A stretch of 64,000 bases of DNA from Haliotis asinina (GCF_037392515.1 NC_090291.1:39765001-39829000), one strand, 5' to 3'. Shown: positions 17,652 through 28,299, counted from the first letter of the stretch. Translations and numbers: made by a program. Notes: generated from the letters alone by a model not told the origin.

Positions 17652-18600
17652 GGCTATTTACTACAGCCCGCGTGGGTACTGGAAAGGAGCTAGCGCAGTA
17701 GATAAGCTAGCTAAACTAGCGCGAGTACCCCCGGAGGAAGCCAAAGCGTGGCTTGAAAAACAAGCCCTGTGGCAGATCTATTTGCCGGCACCACGCTACG
17801 TGCCTAGAAGGAGGTTCGGTATTAACATACCTAATAGCGTTCACCAGGCAGACCTACTGTTCCTACCCCACGACAAGAGGTACAAGTATACCTTAACCGT
17901 AGTGGACGTAGCCAGTCGTTACAAGGAAGCCGAACCCTTGACCACGAAAGATTCGGCCCAGGTAGCCAGAGGATTCGAACGCATATACAAACGCAGTCCG
18001 CTGACGTGGCCAACAGAGCTGCAAGTTGACCCCGGACGGGAGTTCATGGGTGCCGTGTCACAACTGCTAGCCAAACACGATACAAAGGTCAGGCGTGGCA
18101 CGGCCGGAGCCCATCGCAGCCAAGCCATAGTTGAGAGATTTAATAGGACTTTGGCTGAGCGCTTGTTCGGCTATCAGTATGCTAGGGAGATGGCCACCCC
18201 TGGAAAACGATCGACTGAATGGGTCACGAGGTTACCCAAGGTGGTGTCGGCAATCAACCATGAAGTCACCCGTCTCACCGGTAAGAAACCGGCAGACGCT
18301 ATCAAACTAAAATCAATAGTTGCAAAGTCGGCCGCTCCATTGCGTGGGAAGGAGAAACAGATACCAGATAGGGCCCTAGTGAGGTATCTATACCAGCCGG
18401 GGGAACACGAGGGCGATAGCCGTAAGCGAGCCACCGATCCTATATGGTCAGTCAAAACTTACAACATAGATAAAGTGGATATGAAATCCGACGAACCTAA
18501 CTTGTACTACTTGAGGGATGGGCCGGGTAGGGGATTTGTAAGAGAAGAATTATTGATCGTACCGTACGGCACAGTATTACCTCCTACCAAGGCACAGTAA
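17632..18600 (+). CDS. int: Retroviral-type (RVE) integrase
   Basis: 322 aa, starting at 17632 with a second ATG at 17638. The catalytic triad is D74 (HQADLLFL), D133 (QVDPGREF) and E168 (AIVERFNRTL), with 34 residues between the last two, which fits the DDE family. The C-terminal part (DPIWSVKTYNI then FVREELLIVP) looks like the small SH3-like tail domain of such integrases. No HHCC zinc motif is evident at the N-terminus. It inserts element DNA into host DNA. The last 63 codons lie inside the right terminal repeat, so they also exist, antisense, in the left repeat. Confidence 0.94.
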   Translation: MDMKKFEAIYYSPRGYWKGASAVDKLAKLARVPPEEAKAWLEKQALWQIYLPAPRYVPRRRFGINIPNSVHQADLLFLPHDKRYKYTLTVVDVASRYKEAEPLTTKDSAQVARGFERIYKRSPLTWPTELQVDPGREFMGAVSQLLAKHDTKVRRGTAGAHRSQAIVERFNRTLAERLFGYQYAREMATPGKRSTEWVTRLPKVVSAINHEVTRLTGKKPADAIKLKSIVAKSAAPLRGKEKQIPDRALVRYLYQPGEHEGDSRKRATDPIWSVKTYNIDKVDMKSDEPNLYYLRDGPGRGFVREELLIVPYGTVLPPTKAQ

Positions 18601-18720
18601 TTTTGTAGTAGGGGTAATAGTAGCAAGAGCTAATGGCCCAACCAAAGCCTTATTTAGTAAATAAGGCTTTGTAGAGACATTTCTTGAAAGTGGTCCAGAA
18701 CTATCATTCCCTATACTACT
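18411..18720 (-). repeat. Polinton right terminal inverted repeat
   Basis: 310 bp, the reverse complement of 3965-4274. It includes the integrase 3' end (18411-18600) and the hairpin at 18644-18670, and ends CCCTATACTACT. Confidence 0.95.
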
Positions 18721-18725
18721 AAAAG
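18721..18725. repeat. Right target site duplication AAAAG
   Basis: Direct repeat of 3960-3964. Confidence 0.75.
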
Positions 18726-18964
18726 CGTCATCAGTGAAGGTGATATCATTAGGATAATGCATTTGATTGGACAGGGACAAGTCTCCGGTTTACCCAAATC
18801 AATCAAATGTTCTGTGATTTAGGCTAATGGCAAAAATGGAATACGGATTCGACAAACTGAAATATATTTGGCTAATTTATCCCATACCAAGCAGACACAC
18901 CATGACACAAATATTATAAGAAAGGTGTTGAACTAAACACTCTCGCTCAGACACGGCTACTTAC

Positions 18965-19079
18965 TTCTCCACACATTTGTAGTGGCCGTATGTGGCGTCG
19001 TCACAGACGCAGTTGTAGTCACAGCCATCCTCCCACGTCTGTCCAGGGAGGTACTGTTTCCCCTTGTACATACAATAGC
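18965..19079 (-). CDS. Gene 1 exon 20: VWC5 first half
   Basis: 115 nt, phase 1 to 2, acceptor CCGCAG, donor GAA|GTAAGT. It encodes GYCMYKGKQY, TWEDGCDYNCVC and HYKCVE. Its intron to exon 21 contains the Polinton. Confidence 0.9.
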
Positions 19080-19269
19080 CTGCGGGAAGATCATGCGTAC
19101 ATTGTGATGTACAGGCAGGAAGACAGTAAACTACAGACAGGGGAAAGAGCGGCACAATGGCGAGAAACTCCTGCATGGGACTGAACAAATGGTTCAGAAG
19201 CATTTTACATCATCGATATACTGGTACGTAAAAACTATAAGCTATCAGACGTTCGTGCACAGCAACGCC

Positions 19270-19349
<80 letters not shown>
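19270..19349. repeat. (TTTA)n microsatellite
   Basis: About 19-20 perfect TTTA units in the intron between VWC4 and VWC5. Confidence 0.97.
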
Positions 19350-19350
<1 letters not shown>

Positions 19351-19744
19351 TCTATGGGTGGGGGTAGGTCGAGGTCGGGGTGGTGATGTTCGTTTGTTTC
19401 TCTAGAATAGGTATATATTGCGAGGGATCAAGGATACCCCATACACCGAATAACGGCCCAAGTTTTCTTGCTTCAAGTTGATATCAACAGGCGCTGGGCT
19501 TGTTGCATGGCTGAAATCTCGCTGATTCAATATTGTTTGCTTCAGTCTAATGTGTATTTATAATTATTTAAACAATCTGTGCATTATTACATTTTTCAAG
19601 AATATTTTCATGAGAATTGATTTCAATGTCCTCTTGCGATAACGGACGTATGGGTTGTATGTAGGGTAATACTTGTCTATTCCGCCATTCATACTACATG
19701 TTGGTCGTAAATATAAACATCAACGGAAAAAATATTCAGCTTAC

Positions 19745-20007
19745 CAATTCCGCCGAAGACATCGACTCCTCCTGTGGGAGGGGGGACGGTTGGTCCGAGC
19801 TGGATAATGGTGTAGCCTCCCACGCCCTTCCATAGGTCACCTGTACTTGGAGGCTGGACAGCGCCGTAGCCTTGTACCGCTTGACCAAACGACGGGACTG
19901 CAACGTAGCCGGCTACAGCGCCGGTACAGTGGGGGATGAGGCAGCAAGAGTCGTTGGGGTCGGTCACGAGGGTGCAGCTGGTGGGCATGGTGGGGTACGT
20001 TGGGCAC
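19745..20007 (-). CDS. Gene 1 exon 19: VWC4 second half with long tail
   Basis: 263 nt, phase 2 to 1, acceptor AACTAG, donor ATTG|GTAAGC. It encodes RCPTYPTMPTSCTLV, SCCLIPHC and then about 55 residues rich in Gly, Val, Pro and Gln. The tail is the longest of gene 1's regular second halves except exon 17. Confidence 0.87.
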
Positions 20008-20069
20008 CTAGTTGGGGGCAAGTAGGCATTGAGTGAGTTTAGTTTTCCTCCGCATTTAGCATACGATGG

Positions 20070-20250
20070 CATTTATCAACGAAATGAGCAAGCCTTACCA
20101 CCCGATCCCGTTAGTCGCCTCTTACGACAAGCATGAGTTTACTGAAGACCAATTTTTACCTGGTCTGGTTCAGACTCGATCATTTATAAACAGCTGCCAT
20201 ATTGCTGGAATATTGTATCACACATACACTATGATGAAATTGTATAATTC
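20070..20250 (-). repeat. SINE family B, rearranged copy
   Basis: It contains CCACCCGATCCCGTTAGTCG and GACAAGCATGAG of the family, then an ATTGCTGGAATATTGTA end. Parts are missing. Confidence 0.55.
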
Positions 20251-20511
20251 TTAGCAGGTGATTGCTGCGTCATCGTTTATTTAAAGTCACAAACGAACAA
20301 CATCACTTGTCTCTGAAACGCAACCTACTGCACAAGACATTCATTGCTGTTAAAATGAACCATTTGGAAGAATGATTTGGATTATAAATAAAATCACCAC
20401 TCGTGTCTTCTGACATCAAAGTTATCAGTAATCTCATATTCCCAGCCCGCAGAGCTAGAAAGTTTCACTGACGAAGATTCTCTGACAATGCTTTATGGGA
20501 GGGTGTTCTAC

Positions 20512-20626
20512 CTTGGCTTGCAGCTGTAGCGACCAGTTGAGTCGTCGGTGCAGATGCAAGACTTACTGCAGGCGTCGTTCCACCGCTGATTGAGGGCGTA
20601 GACGCCGCCGTTATACAGACAACCAT
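20512..20626 (-). CDS. Gene 1 exon 18: VWC4 first half
   Basis: 115 nt, phase 1 to 2, acceptor TTGTAG, donor CAAG|GTAGAA. It encodes GCLYNGGVYALNQRWNDAC, KSCIC and YSCKPR. It joins in phase to exon 17 only if exon 17 is spliced at 21479. Confidence 0.86.
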
Positions 20627-21478
20627 CTACAAATACAATGGAGAAGGTTTCAACACTGTATACATGAACCTGTAAGTTCAGAGCAGCCATTTTCTGTAAA
20701 ATGTGTTCAGAAACTAGATATTGGTCTATTGGTCAATAGCAAAGCGCGAATGTTTGAAAACAGTTCTTTTGCGCTGTTTTGGACAATAAGTGTGCATAAT
20801 CAGCAGGGCTGTGCAATATTACAGCAATATTGCTTGCAAACCAGAGTATACCGGTACAGTAATACGAATATGGTTCACATTCTGCAAAATGTTGGGTGAT
20901 CCAGAGTTAGCTCACTTTGAATTATCTGCCCTTGATTTCCATAACAACAACAAAAAAATTCGAGGCGATTCCGAACAAGCGTGCAAAAGTGTAGTTTGGA
21001 AATAATTTCGGACTTAAAGTAAAAATAGAAATAAAATGCCTGAAAGATTTTGTCGCACACAAAGACAGAAACCTTCCAGTCCAGTGTGATATTTCTTCAG
21101 TCATTTAATACAATATATCGCAATATGAGAATCAGGGCAATATTCATTCCACATAAACAGGGTTAAAGGCAATGATATATCACTAGTGGGAGGGGTAGTA
21201 ATATTACATTTCAGTTTTAAGGCAGGTTGAGACGAGTCCTGATCTTCATCGAAATGTTAGTGATTCAAAGGGGTGTATTAATTGGGATACTACATGCCAT
21301 TGCTATTAGGGACAAATGTAACTGGTGCTAATGTACCACGTAAAACTGTGCCAAACAGGGACGTCAGGGTTTACCCTTCAGCAATCATCTATATGTCAAT
21401 GACTATATTTTCCTTTCCAGCTACGTCTGACAGTAATCTCTGTATCTACGATTTTGAAAGCCTTTAGTTAATCCGTAC
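20627..21478. other. Intron, nothing recognised
   Basis: AT-rich with no exon-like reading frame bounded by splice sites and no clear repeat. The frame of exon 17, if read on, stops at 21468-21470. Confidence 0.4.
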
Positions 21479-21753
21479 TCAGTTTTGGCGCTTGGAATCC
21501 AGTTCCGCCAGTTCCTGGCTGAGCTTTGGCTCCAGATGGAAGGGTCGGCGCGACGTAAGCACCAGTGCCACTTCCGGTTCCGGTTCCGGTTCCGGTTCCG
21601 GTCCCGGTCCAGATCATGCCGCCATTACCAATGGTGTTAAGGTTTGTGGAGGAGGAGACGAACGTTCCAGCACTACACTGGACGCTTGGACAGCACTGAC
21701 CATCCTTTTTAGTCACTGTGCAGCCGGATGGCAGGTTGTTGTAAGTAGGACAC
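21479..21753 (-). CDS. Gene 1 exon 17: VWC3 second half with Gly-Thr repeat
   Basis: 275 nt, phase 2 in after AACAG. If spliced at CTGA|GTACGG it leaves in phase 1, matching exon 18. If not, the frame reads three more codons and stops with TAA at 21468-21470. It encodes CPTYNNLPSGCTV, QCCPSVQC, then a run of Gly-Thr pairs coded by a GGAACC-type hexamer at about 21565-21610, then a Pro/Gly-rich tail. GTACG donors also occur in gene 2 at 56990 and 54246. Confidence 0.8.
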
Positions 21754-22377
21754 CTGTTGGAAAATTATGAATACAGGATTTATCATAACACCTGTGTTGT
21801 AACAGGACAAGGCCGATTGATACAAAGGTATCGGTTGGGTATAAAGGAGCCCAGTCAGTGATTTGATTAAAGTACAATGCCTAATATTAGTGAGCATATA
21901 ATTTCTCTGATCACTGATTTGCTGGTATGACACAGTAATGAAGGAAAACAACTTTGATTTTCTAGGCAGCGTTTGTGACAGAGTCCAACTCTGACAAAAT
22001 AATTCATAATTTATTTCTTGGATACAGAGGTTAAAACCTTAAATATCATGTATTAGATTTGAACATTTTGAACAAAGACTATTACTAATCCCACGTATTT
22101 AGCATTCCAAATCATCATAGTAAAGAGCATTCTGATTTATCTGTGAATAAATTATCTGCTATCTCATATATGCTATCTGTAAATATAATTCCAGCTCTAC
22201 AAGATGAGAAAACCTGCAAAACTTTCTTCACTTACACCAGATCTGGTATTGACTCCCGATGGAGCAGTCCAAAATCAAGTATGTATTACACCCAGATGCA
22301 GACAGCAAGGACATAAAATGGCAGTGTCTACAGGATATTTGCAACTGTTACTTGAGTCCGTATAAGGCATTACTCAC
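21754..22377. other. Intron, nothing recognised
   Basis: No repeat family, exon or RNA gene could be supported. Confidence 0.4.
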
Positions 22378-22492
22378 GTGCTGAGACACCTGTAGTAGCC
22401 ATAAACGGCGTTCTCGCAGACACATTGCTTGTCGCAGGACACCTTCCAGTTCTGGCCTTGCATGTACTTGTGGCCATTGTACAGACAGTGAT
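22378..22492 (-). CDS. Gene 1 exon 16: VWC3 first half
   Basis: 115 nt, phase 1 to 2, acceptor TGTCAG, donor GCAC|GTGAGT. It encodes HCLYNGHKYMQGQNW, SCDKQCVC and YYRCLS. The usual W-x-D-G-C is W-K-V-S-C here. Confidence 0.88.
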
Positions 22493-22988
22493 CTGACAAC
22501 ATACAGTGTGATAACAGTACTTGTGACTTGTGACCTCGCAACAAACAGTATCGATATTGTGATAGCAAGAAGAGACACTCTACTGATACCATGGAGATTT
22601 CTAAAACTGAGTAGACCTGTAGTTTAGGTGCTCACACTAGAGGGCACTAACCCAAACGGAATCCACGAGTATTGTCCTGATCTGGCACCCAGTGATTACA
22701 ACCTGAGGAATGAGTGGAAGACTATTTGCCAATGACAAACTCAAGCCTACAACAGAAGCTTGGTTTAGGGACCAGTCAGAAGACTTCACCATGACTACAG
22801 TAGTGTTATATCTCTTTTCCATTCATCACAGTATTACTAGCGGCATAACTGTTTCACAACTATAGGTAGTAACTTCTCAAAACTTTTGACCTCCCCTCGT
22901 AACTTGAACTCATTCCCTGTGTTGTGCTGCACACTGCTGTGCATCAGATATACTCAACCTTGCTGTCCACATTTTTCACGATACTTAC

Positions 22989-23018
22989 CATTAGCACCTG
23001 CGATAACTTGACCGTCAT
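22989..23018 (-). CDS. Gene 1 exon 15: 30-nt linker microexon
   Basis: Phase 1 to 1, acceptor TTTCAG, donor AATG|GTAAGT. It encodes NDGQVIAGAN. It sits between ShKT3 and VWC3, the same place as the microexons at 28300-28326 and 60201-60227. Confidence 0.75.
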
Positions 23019-23644
23019 CTGAAAAGAATATAGGAAGTATGTACACTCAGGTAATCACGCGTGGCTGTTGACGCTCTTGCATGTTCCAGATCATAATACA
23101 CAGAGTCCAACATGACTAAGAGGCTCAAGAGACTACAAGAGGTTCTTAGCTGTGCCTGACAACACAGTCATTTGGAAGAGATAGTTCCGAGTTATTTTCG
23201 AAATGTATATTTTTTCTACAGAAATATAAAAGTGCACATAGAAATTTATTCACTGACCCACAGAACACAGCGATGTCAGCCAAAGAACAATTAATAATAC
23301 TATTAAAATGTGGAAATGTGCACACATAAATTGTAAACCGAAAGTTCTGTAATCTGATTGGTTTACAAACATGATCGATTGGTATTCGATTCCCGGAAAT
23401 TGCAAGACTGTTCGCTGCGTATTGACACAGAAATATCGCAAACAATTGTTTTTGTTGTGTCATCAATTCATATTGTGACGTAAAGTCAGAATGACGTCAC
23501 AAATGAGCAGTTCCAGATACTACCATGGTAACCAGCTAAAACGACCAGCTGATGACACTTCACTTCTGTACCCGTATTTGATGTAAATGAATGCAGACAG
23601 TAAAACCTATGTGGTCCTTTGGTTCTCTTTTTGTGTTTACATTG

Positions 23645-23807
23645 TCGATAAACATCGTGTAATGGTCAATGTCTGGGTGTTATTGGGTATTTGAATCAAG
23701 GGAATATTTTATTTCAAACCTATCGCCGGAGGTTTCAAATGAAATATTCTAGTGCTTCAAATACCCAACTATACCCGAAAACTGGCCATCACATGATGTT
23801 TATCTCC
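23645..23807. repeat. Near-perfect palindrome (MITE-like)
   Basis: Arms of about 75 bp meet at ATCGCCGG near 23722. The left arm runs GATAAACATCGTGTAATGG to TATTTCAAACCT and the right arm is its inverse. No coding sequence. It lies in the intron between exons 14 and 15. Confidence 0.75.
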
Positions 23808-23969
23808 TGAATGAATGACCTGAGTAATCTTTATCTTTCCGCGAACACGCAGTTATAGATGATTTTTTAGTAATCCACTCATTTAATTCTATCATTTTCT
23901 TTGGCCTTCAGAATCGGTTTCGCATATTAATAGATTGTTAACTGGCGTGGACTGTTAGGACATACTCAC

Positions 23970-24098
23970 TGCAGAGGTTGCAGTACTTCCGGCAGTTGCT
24001 CTGAGACCAGCCAGGGTAAGACTTGCACACAGACCGCCCGTACGAGGCGCAGTTGTCCAGGGTGTCTTTACAAGGGGGTGCTGCCGTGGCGCTCATAC
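23970..24098 (-). CDS. Gene 1 exon 14: ShKT3
   Basis: 129 nt, phase 1 to 1. It encodes a full ShKT (toxin-like) six-cysteine domain: CKDTLDNCASYG, VCKSYPGWSQSNC, RKYCNLC. ShKT domains occur in many secreted enzymes and mucins as well as in venom peptides, so no toxicity is implied. Confidence 0.92.
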
Positions 24099-25222
24099 CT
24101 AGATGTGGGTGAACATTTGAAATGCAAAACAATCTGTACACAAGACTGTATTTTACCGATTTTTTTTCTATGAGAGAGGTTATAGGCAGATCCAAGTCCG
24201 GTAAAAACTATTATATGTGACGATTTGACTTCATTCCATTCGATTGCGTGATGGGGTACGAAATTCCTCGTGTGTTTGTTAAAAAATTCCAATCAATCAG
24301 GATTACGAATACCAACAAATGCACTGTCACAGGACATTCGTGATATTAATTGATTTGGAAATATTTAAGCATGACACAGGGGCTTGCATTATGTGGTAAT
24401 GTTTTGAAATGTTTTAATATACGCTTCAAACCATGAGAAAAAGTCCATTTATTGCTAAAAAGAAGCAAATGGAAAATCAATTGTTTTTTTCTCGCGCAGG
24501 TTCGGATCCGGCCGATGCAACCGGGGTGTTCTGGAATATACCACAAAGGCACTCAGATGGCGTTGGTGTCAGTTTATTGACATAAACTAACAGGATAAGG
24601 CCCGAGTGTATGGCACAGTGCCCTTGACGTCACACCTGTTAAAAGGTGTTGTGAATAATGACCAGTGACCATTCAGACTGAAGTGAAGATGGGAACTGAC
24701 CCACTAAACACCCCGCTAGTGAATATAAGGGACCTGGGGCTGAGGCGTGACAGTAGAGGAAACACACACAGTAAGAGCAAGGATGACTGTGCTATGTGAA
24801 AGTGAAGAAGGTTAGATTAAGCTAACCGTTAAAATATACTCCATGATATATACATAATTACGTACGTACATAATTACGTACTCCTACTCCTACAGATATA
24901 TTTCGACAAAATTACTTTTCTGTTTTTATAGTATTTAGGTTTGGAAATATAACTGCAGTCATGTCTTATGTCAGTAAAACCTCCCTGACGACAATAGAAT
25001 ATTAAATGGTCGGCCGCTGTCATATCAATGTAAGGATATACATGTATTTGTAGCAGTAAAGAATGAATGCAAGAAAAAAATCAAAACTTCATGTCATATC
25101 CTAATGAAGATACGAGTGACTTAGATCAACAGTTGCAGCGAGTCTAAAAACATTCTATTCAAATCTGACCAATTTTAGCAATCAATAAAGCCATCCTTTT
25201 ATTAATCTGTCTATCAGCTCAC
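24099..25222. other. Intron, nothing recognised
   Basis: No exon or SINE copy seen. ATAATTACGTACGTACATAA near 24853 is a small palindromic stretch. Confidence 0.4.
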
Positions 25223-25362
25223 CTATGCCATTTGCGCTGACTGAACCGTACCCTGAGAAGCTGCCTTGTTGCTGACTGAACTCGCAGACTGGGGTCGGGC
25301 AACACTTGCCCGGAGACTGCTGAAGTTGACACATGCTGGGCAGCGCTTTGTAGGTTCCGCAT
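25223..25362 (-). CDS. Gene 1 exon 13: VWC2 second half
   Basis: 140 nt, phase 2 to 1, acceptor GTCAG, donor ATAG|GTGAGC. It encodes CGTYKALPSMCQL, KCCPTPVC and a short Gly/Ser tail. Confidence 0.89.
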
Positions 25363-25890
25363 CTGACATAAAATTACAGTCATGAAGTCAGGCCACAGTT
25401 TCTACTCTGAGCTGGGCAATTTCTTATCAACATGAACTAGTTCGATGAATTACGGGGAGGAAAATTAATTTTGAACCACGATGAATCTATATGGTGTAAA
25501 TTTGTGCTGAAGAAAGCAAATTTAATGATTCTGAAACATACATATCAACAATATCCCCAGCAATGGTACGTATCAAACAAACTGCTGTTTTTCAAAGTGC
25601 ATTTGAACTGAATTATATTTAATAAATAAAAAGCACGCAGAAGCATTTCTTCAGTGATAAGTAGGCACCAGTACAAATCATTTAAAGACGATAAAATATC
25701 AAATTAGTTTATCATTTCAGTTGAAACATCAGCCATATAGTTCCTTTTTGTACCCTACGTTTGTTATAGTGAAGAGAAACTCAGAAAATGAACTGTTTCA
25801 TAAAAGGGTTCTCGAAAATCGGAATATACTGTGATCCAAGTGACCTCCAAGCTACTCGTGGAAAGGACGCTTGTAACTCCGGTTACTCAC
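25363..25890. other. Intron, nothing recognised
   Basis: AT-rich, no exon or repeat supported. Confidence 0.4.
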
Positions 25891-26005
25891 AGGTCCGAAC
25901 AGGTGTAGGCGCCGGTGCTGGCGTCTGTACAGGTGCAGGTGGAAGTGCAACCGTCCTCCCACTGTTGTCCCTCGTAGTAGGACTTGGTCTTGTACACGCA
26001 CACAT
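25891..26005 (-). CDS. Gene 1 exon 12: VWC2 first half
   Basis: 115 nt, phase 1 to 2, acceptor TTCCAG, donor ACCT|GTGAGT. It encodes VCVYKTKSYYEGQQWEDGC and TSTCTC, AYTCSD. Confidence 0.89.
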
Positions 26006-26204
26006 CTGGAAGAACAGTCATCGTCATTCAGATACCAGATGACCAAAATCATATTGGCATCCGGTACATTATTTTACAAAAAATGTGCTAATGTTCTTCG
26101 AAGTTGGTAGATGCCATCTCTACACTGCAACTGAGCATTGTCATCAGATGGCAGGTAGAAATATTGGACCAATGGAGACAGCATTGGGTTTAACTTCTTT
26201 CAAG

Positions 26205-26412
26205 AATGATTGATTGATTGTGGTTGAACGACACACTCAGCAAAATTACAGCTAAATGGCGACGGACTGTGAATAATTGAGTCTGAACCAGATAATTCAA
26301 TGATCAACAGCATGAGCATCGATTTACACAACTGGGATACGATGACATGTGTCAACCAAGTCAGCGAACCGGACCACGCGACCCCATTAGTCGCCTCTTA
26401 GGACAAGCACGA
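26205..26412 (-). repeat. SINE family B copy
   Basis: Contains AGCATGAGCATCGATTTACA, GGGATACGATGACATGTGTC and TTAGTCGCCTCTTA of the family. Confidence 0.75.
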
Positions 26413-26824
26413 GTTACCGAAGACGTCTCTCTCGATAAAGAAGGTCGACGTACCAGATGACTGACATTGAGTGTCTTGTAGCAGGGCTGATCATGGGGCT
26501 TATCAATATTACGTGCCGTTGAACCTGAGCGATGTTAGACGGATCTGCTTATGATCCATTACGTGAAAGCTTATTTTTGCAACGCCGAATCAATTCTGTG
26601 GTGCCAATAGCGGTTGTTGTATGAATGATTTTAATACATTTTCATCATTCATCTATCTTTTGTGGCTATTCAACTAGAATGATTAAACACTGTGGTAAAG
26701 TTTCTTTTCGTCGTCAGTATATAGCTAGATTACGGTTTTATGCGGCGTGAACCCAGCTGACACACTTGACTGAACTGTATTTAATGTTTACATTGTTTTT
26801 CTAAACGTGTATCATTCTGCTTAC

Positions 26825-26964
26825 TTATTCCATTCTTGACACCTTTGCCAGATCCTGAGAAGGAGTTGATTGTTGGGTTGAAGTTGCACACGGGTTGCAG
26901 ACAACATTCTCCTGATTTCTTCACCAGGGTGCAACCAGAGGGCAGGTTGTAGTATACGGGACAT
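26825..26964 (-). CDS. Gene 1 exon 11: VWC1 second half
   Basis: 140 nt, phase 2 to 1, acceptor CCCCAG, donor ATAA|GTAAGC. It encodes CPVYYNLPSGCTLV, ECCLQPVC and a short Gly/Ser/Asn tail. Confidence 0.9.
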
Positions 26965-27042
26965 CTGGGGAAATACAGAAACAGAATAAACATCACGTTC
27001 AGGATTACAAGTATACTGACTTCAAGTCGACCGCTTCTTGCT

Positions 27043-27197
27043 TTAGGTCCGTGGTTAAAGCGTTCTCTCGTCACGTCGAAAACTTGGGTTCGATTCCCCA
27101 CATGGGTGCAATGCATGAAGCCCATTTCCGTTCTCACCCGCCGTGATATTGCTCGAATATTGCTAAAAGTGGCGTAAAACTAAACTCACTCACCCAC
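27043..27197 (+). repeat. SINE family A copy
   Basis: Box B GGTTCGATTCCCC, then ATGGGTGCAATG and GCCGTGATATTGCT, ending GTAAAACTAAACTCACTC. Confidence 0.85.
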
Positions 27198-27339
27198 CGT
27201 TAAGACCGACTCCAGGCACGTCAACAACAAGGACCATCTTTTAATGTCATTTAGTATGACGCTGCCGGTGGATCCGATGATATGTACCGCCTTCAAACCG
27301 CTGGTTTCATCATTTACTTGTTACCGCTGTTGATCTTCA

Positions 27340-27552
27340 TGCTTGTCATAAGAGACATCTAATGTGATCGGGTGGTCAGGCTCGCTGACTTGGTTGGCAC
27401 ATGTCAGCCTACCCTAATTGCGTAGAACGATTCTCCTGCCGTTGATCACTTGATTATCTGGCCCAGACTCGGTTATTTACAGACCGCCGCCATATAGCTG
27501 TAGTATAGCTGAATGTGGCGTAACCCAACTTACAACACACCAACCAACTTAC
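27340..27552 (+). repeat. SINE family B copy abutting a splice donor
   Basis: Contains ATCGGGTGGTCAGGCTCGCT and TGACTTGGTTGGCACATGTC. Its 3' tail (CACCAACCAAC) runs right up to the donor of exon 10. Confidence 0.75.
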
Positions 27553-27670
27553 TTGTTATAGCACTGATATTTTCCAGAATTTCCATCAGTGCAAGTGCAC
27601 TCGTAGGCACATCCATCTGACCATTTCTCTCCATGAGCGTACGCATTTCCTTTGTAGTAGCACTTGCCGT
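27553..27670 (-). CDS. Gene 1 exon 10: VWC1 first half
   Basis: 118 nt, phase 1 to 2, acceptor TTGTAG, donor ACAA|GTAAGT. It encodes KCYYKGNAYAHGEKWSDGC and YECTC, YQCYN. Confidence 0.9.
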
Positions 27671-28299
27671 CTACAAGACGACAAAGCATAGAATTAAGCA
27701 GTAAGAATCATTTCACAAATACATGCAGTTGTGACTGAAGTGGCTCAGTTACAACGCACATTTCAGGAACATACAGCAATCAACGTTATTTAGACTTGAC
27801 TGTTCTGAATAAGAGTATTACTTATAACAAATGCCTTTTGGTTGGCTTTTAGTTTGTAGAGTTGCTTTCTTTGGGCGTTCCAGGATCTGATGATATCCGT
27901 TTCAATAACCCTTTTACAGTGATGGTACTTAGTTTGTCAGCACTTCAACGTGTACATGGAATACCTTATAAATTAGCTTCAAACCGATCGATAATATACA
28001 TTAACTAGATTATATGGATACGCCTTCTAATTTGGTGGCTAGGTTTGTCAGAATCATATTCGTGCTGGCAACTTATACCAAAGTGGTTAACGTATAAGAC
28101 GAACACTGCTGTATAAGCTAGCTAATAGGGTGTGATAGAGCTCACATACTGTATGACTCATTTACTCTTTCAAAGTTTACTGTTATAGTTCCAACTCAAT
28201 TCAGCTATCAAAGAACGGAAGTCATGATAACGGGCGTCTCATTGAGCTTGAACTGCCAGGTGGCTGTATATATCCGATAATATGTTTAAACATACTTAC
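27671..28299. other. Intron, nothing recognised
   Basis: No exon, repeat copy or RNA gene seen. Confidence 0.4.

Larger units (their letters stand above)
3965..18720 (+). mobile_element. Complete Polinton/Maverick (adintovirus-like) element
   Basis: 14,756 bp bounded by 310-bp inverted repeats beginning AGTAGTATAGGG and flanked by AAAAG. It encodes the Polinton hallmark set: protein-primed polB, RVE integrase, A32-type packaging ATPase and a major capsid protein. It also carries a probable penton, two fibre-like proteins and seven other short proteins. All reading frames are open. I see no adenain-type protease. The perfect repeats and intact genes suggest a recent insertion that may still be active. 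Such elements are virus-like and may form virions; that is family knowledge, not shown here. Confidence 0.95.

Noticed and set aside
24853..24872. Palindrome around ACGTACGTACATAA as a regulatory site
   Set aside because: Too short and too simple to support in an intron.
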